From Blastocatellia bacterium (GTDB taxonomy: Bacteria > Acidobacteriota > Blastocatellia > Chloracidobacteriales > JADJPF01), in assembly GCA_016713405.1 (NCBI GenBank), contig JADJPF010000003.1, positions 558,001-622,000 of the forward strand: 64,000 nt of DNA, read 5' to 3'. The position numbers were made by a program, and so were the translations under genes. Below the pieces are notes generated by a model that was not told the DNA's origin, ran no database searches, and was given only the letters and a program-made list of their open reading frames with translations. Below are positions 61,932-64,000 of this stretch, in pieces; positions within the stretch are counted from its first letter, which is position 1; each line of letters starts with the position of its first letter.

Positions 61932-64000
61932 ATGAAAAAAGAAATTTCTCGCCGGGACTTTCTAAAAACTGTTAGTGCTGCTGGTTTTGGTGCTTTAGTC
62001 GCTTCAAGTGCAGGTGCTTGGGGACTAGAAAAAATTACTAACCCGCTAGCTAGTTATCCAGATCGCGGTTGGGAAAAAGTTTACCGTGATTTATGGAAAC
62101 ATGACTCTAAATTTACTTTCCTGTGCGCTCCAAATGATACTCATAACTGTATCTTAAATGCTTATGTCCGTTCTGGTGTAGTGACTCGCATTGGGCCAAC
62201 TATGCGTTATGGTGAAGCGGCTGATTTAGCAGGCAATAAAACTAGCCATCGTTGGGATCCTCGCGTTTGCCAAAAAGGTTTAGCTCTAACACGTCGCTTT
62301 TATGGAGATCGTCGGGTTAATCAATGTATGGTGAGAGCAGGCTTCAAACGCTGGTATGAAGCAGGCTTTCCACGTGGTGAAGATGGACTACCTCCACGCG
62401 AATATTTCCAACGCGCTCGTGATGAATGGGTCAGACTTTCGCATGATGAAACAGCTAAAATTGTTGCAGCAGCATTAAAAAATATTGCTGAAAATTACAC
62501 TGGAGAAGTAGGAAAACAACGCTTAAAAGCACAACATTATGATGAAGCTACCATTGAAGCTACTCAAGGTGTAGGAACTCAAGTCTTAAAGTTTCGTGGT
62601 GGAATGCCGCTTTTAGGTATAACAAGAGTTTTTGGTATGTATCGCATGGCTAATTCTATGGCTTTGTTAGATTCTGCTATCCGTAAAGTTGGCCCAGATA
62701 AAGCTGTAGGCGGCAAAGGTTTTGATAATTATTCTTGGCATACCGATTTACCGCCAGGTCATCCAATGGTGACAGGTCAACAAACCGTAGAGTTTGACCT
62801 TTGCGCCGTTGAACAAGCTAAAACCTTAGTGGTTTGGGGTATGAATTGGATTACTACAAAAATGCCTGATGCCCATTGGTTAACAGAGGCTCGGATGAAA
62901 GGCACAAGAATTGTAGTAATTGCTTGTGAATATTCAGCAACTGCTACAAAGGGCGATGATGTATTAGTTGTAAGACCTGGCACTACTCCAGCCTTAGCTC
63001 TAGGTTTTGCTAATGTAATTATGAAAGAAAAGCTCTATGACCTGGATTATGTGCGTCAATGGACTGACCTTCCTATTTTAGTAAGAATGGATAGTTTGAA
63101 ATATTTACGTGCAGAAGAAGTTTTTGGACAAGGAATTAGTCCATTAACCAACCAAACTAGAGTATTAAAAGAGGGAGAAAAAGAGCCTCCTGCCGGGCAA
63201 CAAAGCGAGATGTTAATCTCTGAAAAAATGCGTAATGAATGGGGTGATTATGTATGGTGGGATCAAACTAGCAACAGCCCTAAATTAGTCACTCGTGACC
63301 AAGTTGGCAAACAATCTAAAATTGGCGAAGCACTTTTAGAAGGCTCAATTGAAGTAACTTTAGCTGATGGTAAAAAAGTTCGCTGTCGTCCAGTTTTTGA
63401 TTTAGTCAAAGAATATGCAGCACATTTTGACCCTAAAACAACGGAAGAACTAACCTGGGCCCCTGCTACGGCGGTTGAATCTCTAGCACGTCTTTTTGCT
63501 AAAGAACCTGGCACAACGCTTTTTGCAATTGGAATGGGGCCAAACCAATTTTTTAATAATGACAATAAAGACCGGGATATTTTCCTTTTAGCAGCATTAA
63601 CGGGCAATGTAGGAAAAATTGCTGGTAATGTAGGTTCTTATGCTGGAAATTATCGAGTTTCTTTGTTTAATGGCTCACCTCAATATATCAACGAAGACCC
63701 ATTTAACATTGAGCTAGACGAAACAAAACCCGCACAAGTAAAACAATATTGGCGAGCAGAATCAGCCCATTACTACAATCATGAAGATCACCCGCTAAGA
63801 GTTGGAAATAAGCTTTTAACAGGTAAAACGCATATTCCAACCCCTACCAAATCACTTTGGTTTGCTAATGCTAATTCTATTTTGGGTAATGTCAAATGGC
63901 ATTACAACACGGTTGTTAATGTACTACCAAGAATAGAAATGATTGCCGTCCAAGAATGGTGGTGGTCAACTTCTTGTGAATGGGCAGATGTGGTTTTTGG
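61932..64000 (+). CDS. NarG/NxrA-type molybdopterin oxidoreductase, Tat-exported (partial)
   Basis: The gene starts three bases after the cytochrome stop and is open for 689 codons to the window edge; the 3' part is missing. A Tat signal (SRRDFLKTVSAAGFGALVASS) predicts periplasmic location. The likely Mo ligand is Asp 272 in HTDLPPGHPMVTGQQT, aligned with the CDLPPASP site of NarG. The FS0 cluster region reads C65-x3-D69-x3-C73 ... C113, where NarG has H-x3-C-x3-C ... C. It belongs to the type II DMSO reductase group and would reduce nitrate or oxidise nitrite. NarH/NarI equivalents are presumably beyond the window. Confidence 0.9.
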   Translation, partial: MKKEISRRDFLKTVSAAGFGALVASSAGAWGLEKITNPLASYPDRGWEKVYRDLWKHDSKFTFLCAPNDTHNCILNAYVRSGVVTRIGPTMRYGEAADLAGNKTSHRWDPRVCQKGLALTRRFYGDRRVNQCMVRAGFKRWYEAGFPRGEDGLPPREYFQRARDEWVRLSHDETAKIVAAALKNIAENYTGEVGKQRLKAQHYDEATIEATQGVGTQVLKFRGGMPLLGITRVFGMYRMANSMALLDSAIRKVGPDKAVGGKGFDNYSWHTDLPPGHPMVTGQQTVEFDLCAVEQAKTLVVWGMNWITTKMPDAHWLTEARMKGTRIVVIACEYSATATKGDDVLVVRPGTTPALALGFANVIMKEKLYDLDYVRQWTDLPILVRMDSLKYLRAEEVFGQGISPLTNQTRVLKEGEKEPPAGQQSEMLISEKMRNEWGDYVWWDQTSNSPKLVTRDQVGKQSKIGEALLEGSIEVTLADGKKVRCRPVFDLVKEYAAHFDPKTTEELTWAPATAVESLARLFAKEPGTTLFAIGMGPNQFFNNDNKDRDIFLLAALTGNVGKIAGNVGSYAGNYRVSLFNGSPQYINEDPFNIELDETKPAQVKQYWRAESAHYYNHEDHPLRVGNKLLTGKTHIPTPTKSLWFANANSILGNVKWHYNTVVNVLPRIEMIAVQEWWWSTSCEWADVVF

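Noticed and set aside
1..64000. CRISPR arrays, tRNA or rRNA genes, insertion sequences
   Set aside because: I found no spaced identical repeats of CRISPR type, no tRNA-like cloverleaf with TTCGA arm in the gaps, no rRNA sequence and no transposase. Repeat proteins (ankyrin, WD40, WG, TPR) explain the periodic DNA.

Overview
The window is AT-rich chromosomal DNA from a Gram-negative, didermic bacterium. Many lipoprotein-sorting-like, TPR, FHA, WD40, WG and ankyrin proteins, a Ser/Thr kinase joined to a TolB-N-like/TPR half, a DUF2378 protein otherwise typical of Myxococcales, and a complete ISC operon together suggest Acidobacteriota (Blastocatellia-like). This is inference; no rRNA, tRNA or ribosomal-protein gene is present to settle it.

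Layout. 0-8.2 kb: truncated protoporphyrinogen oxidase, a TetR regulator with a roadblock protein, queE, an overlapping glycosyltransferase-like/HEAT pair, an exported ankyrin protein and an ArsC/Spx-like protein. 8.3-11 kb: comEC. 11.1-19.8 kb: an iron-sulfur biogenesis district, with an A-type carrier and Mrp on the minus strand facing cysK-iscS-iscU-iscA-hscB-hscA-fdx-iscX on the plus strand. The two arms have near-identical divergent promoters and the ISC arm contains internal hairpins. 20-24.5 kb: FHA protein, metallo-beta-lactamase-fold hydrolase and a zinc-ribbon/FGE membrane protein. 24.5-25.1 kb: an intergenic region that appears to encode a small RNA. 25.1-33 kb: RNA methyltransferase, TsaC, a C26 amidotransferase, fatty-acid desaturase, LysM/lysozyme-like protein, DUF2585 protein, MFS transporter and serC. 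33-47.8 kb: mostly exported or membrane accessory proteins, with a cluster of REP-like hairpins at 37.3-37.5 kb. 47.8-53.4 kb: FHA-TPR protein, a frameshifted Ser/Thr kinase-TPR gene and a Uma2 nuclease. 53.5-54.5 kb: aldo/keto reductase with a partial duplication of its own 5' end.

54.6-64 kb is a respiratory nitrogen-oxide locus. A Crp/Fnr regulator diverges from a RIC-type iron-sulfur repair protein. Then come a GltD-like NAD(P)H oxidoreductase with ferredoxin domains, a Rieske protein, a b6/subunit-IV-type cytochrome b, a membrane-anchored cytochrome with seven CxxCH motifs, and a Tat-exported NarG/NxrA-type molybdoenzyme that runs off the window. Together they look like a quinone/NAD(P)H-linked Rieske/cytochrome b complex wired through multiheme cytochrome c to a periplasm-facing nitrate/nitrite enzyme.

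Three genes (kinase-TPR, cytochrome b, heptaheme cytochrome) each contain one apparent frameshift at a short simple repeat. Either the assembly has indel errors or these genes are switching or decaying; raw reads are needed to decide.
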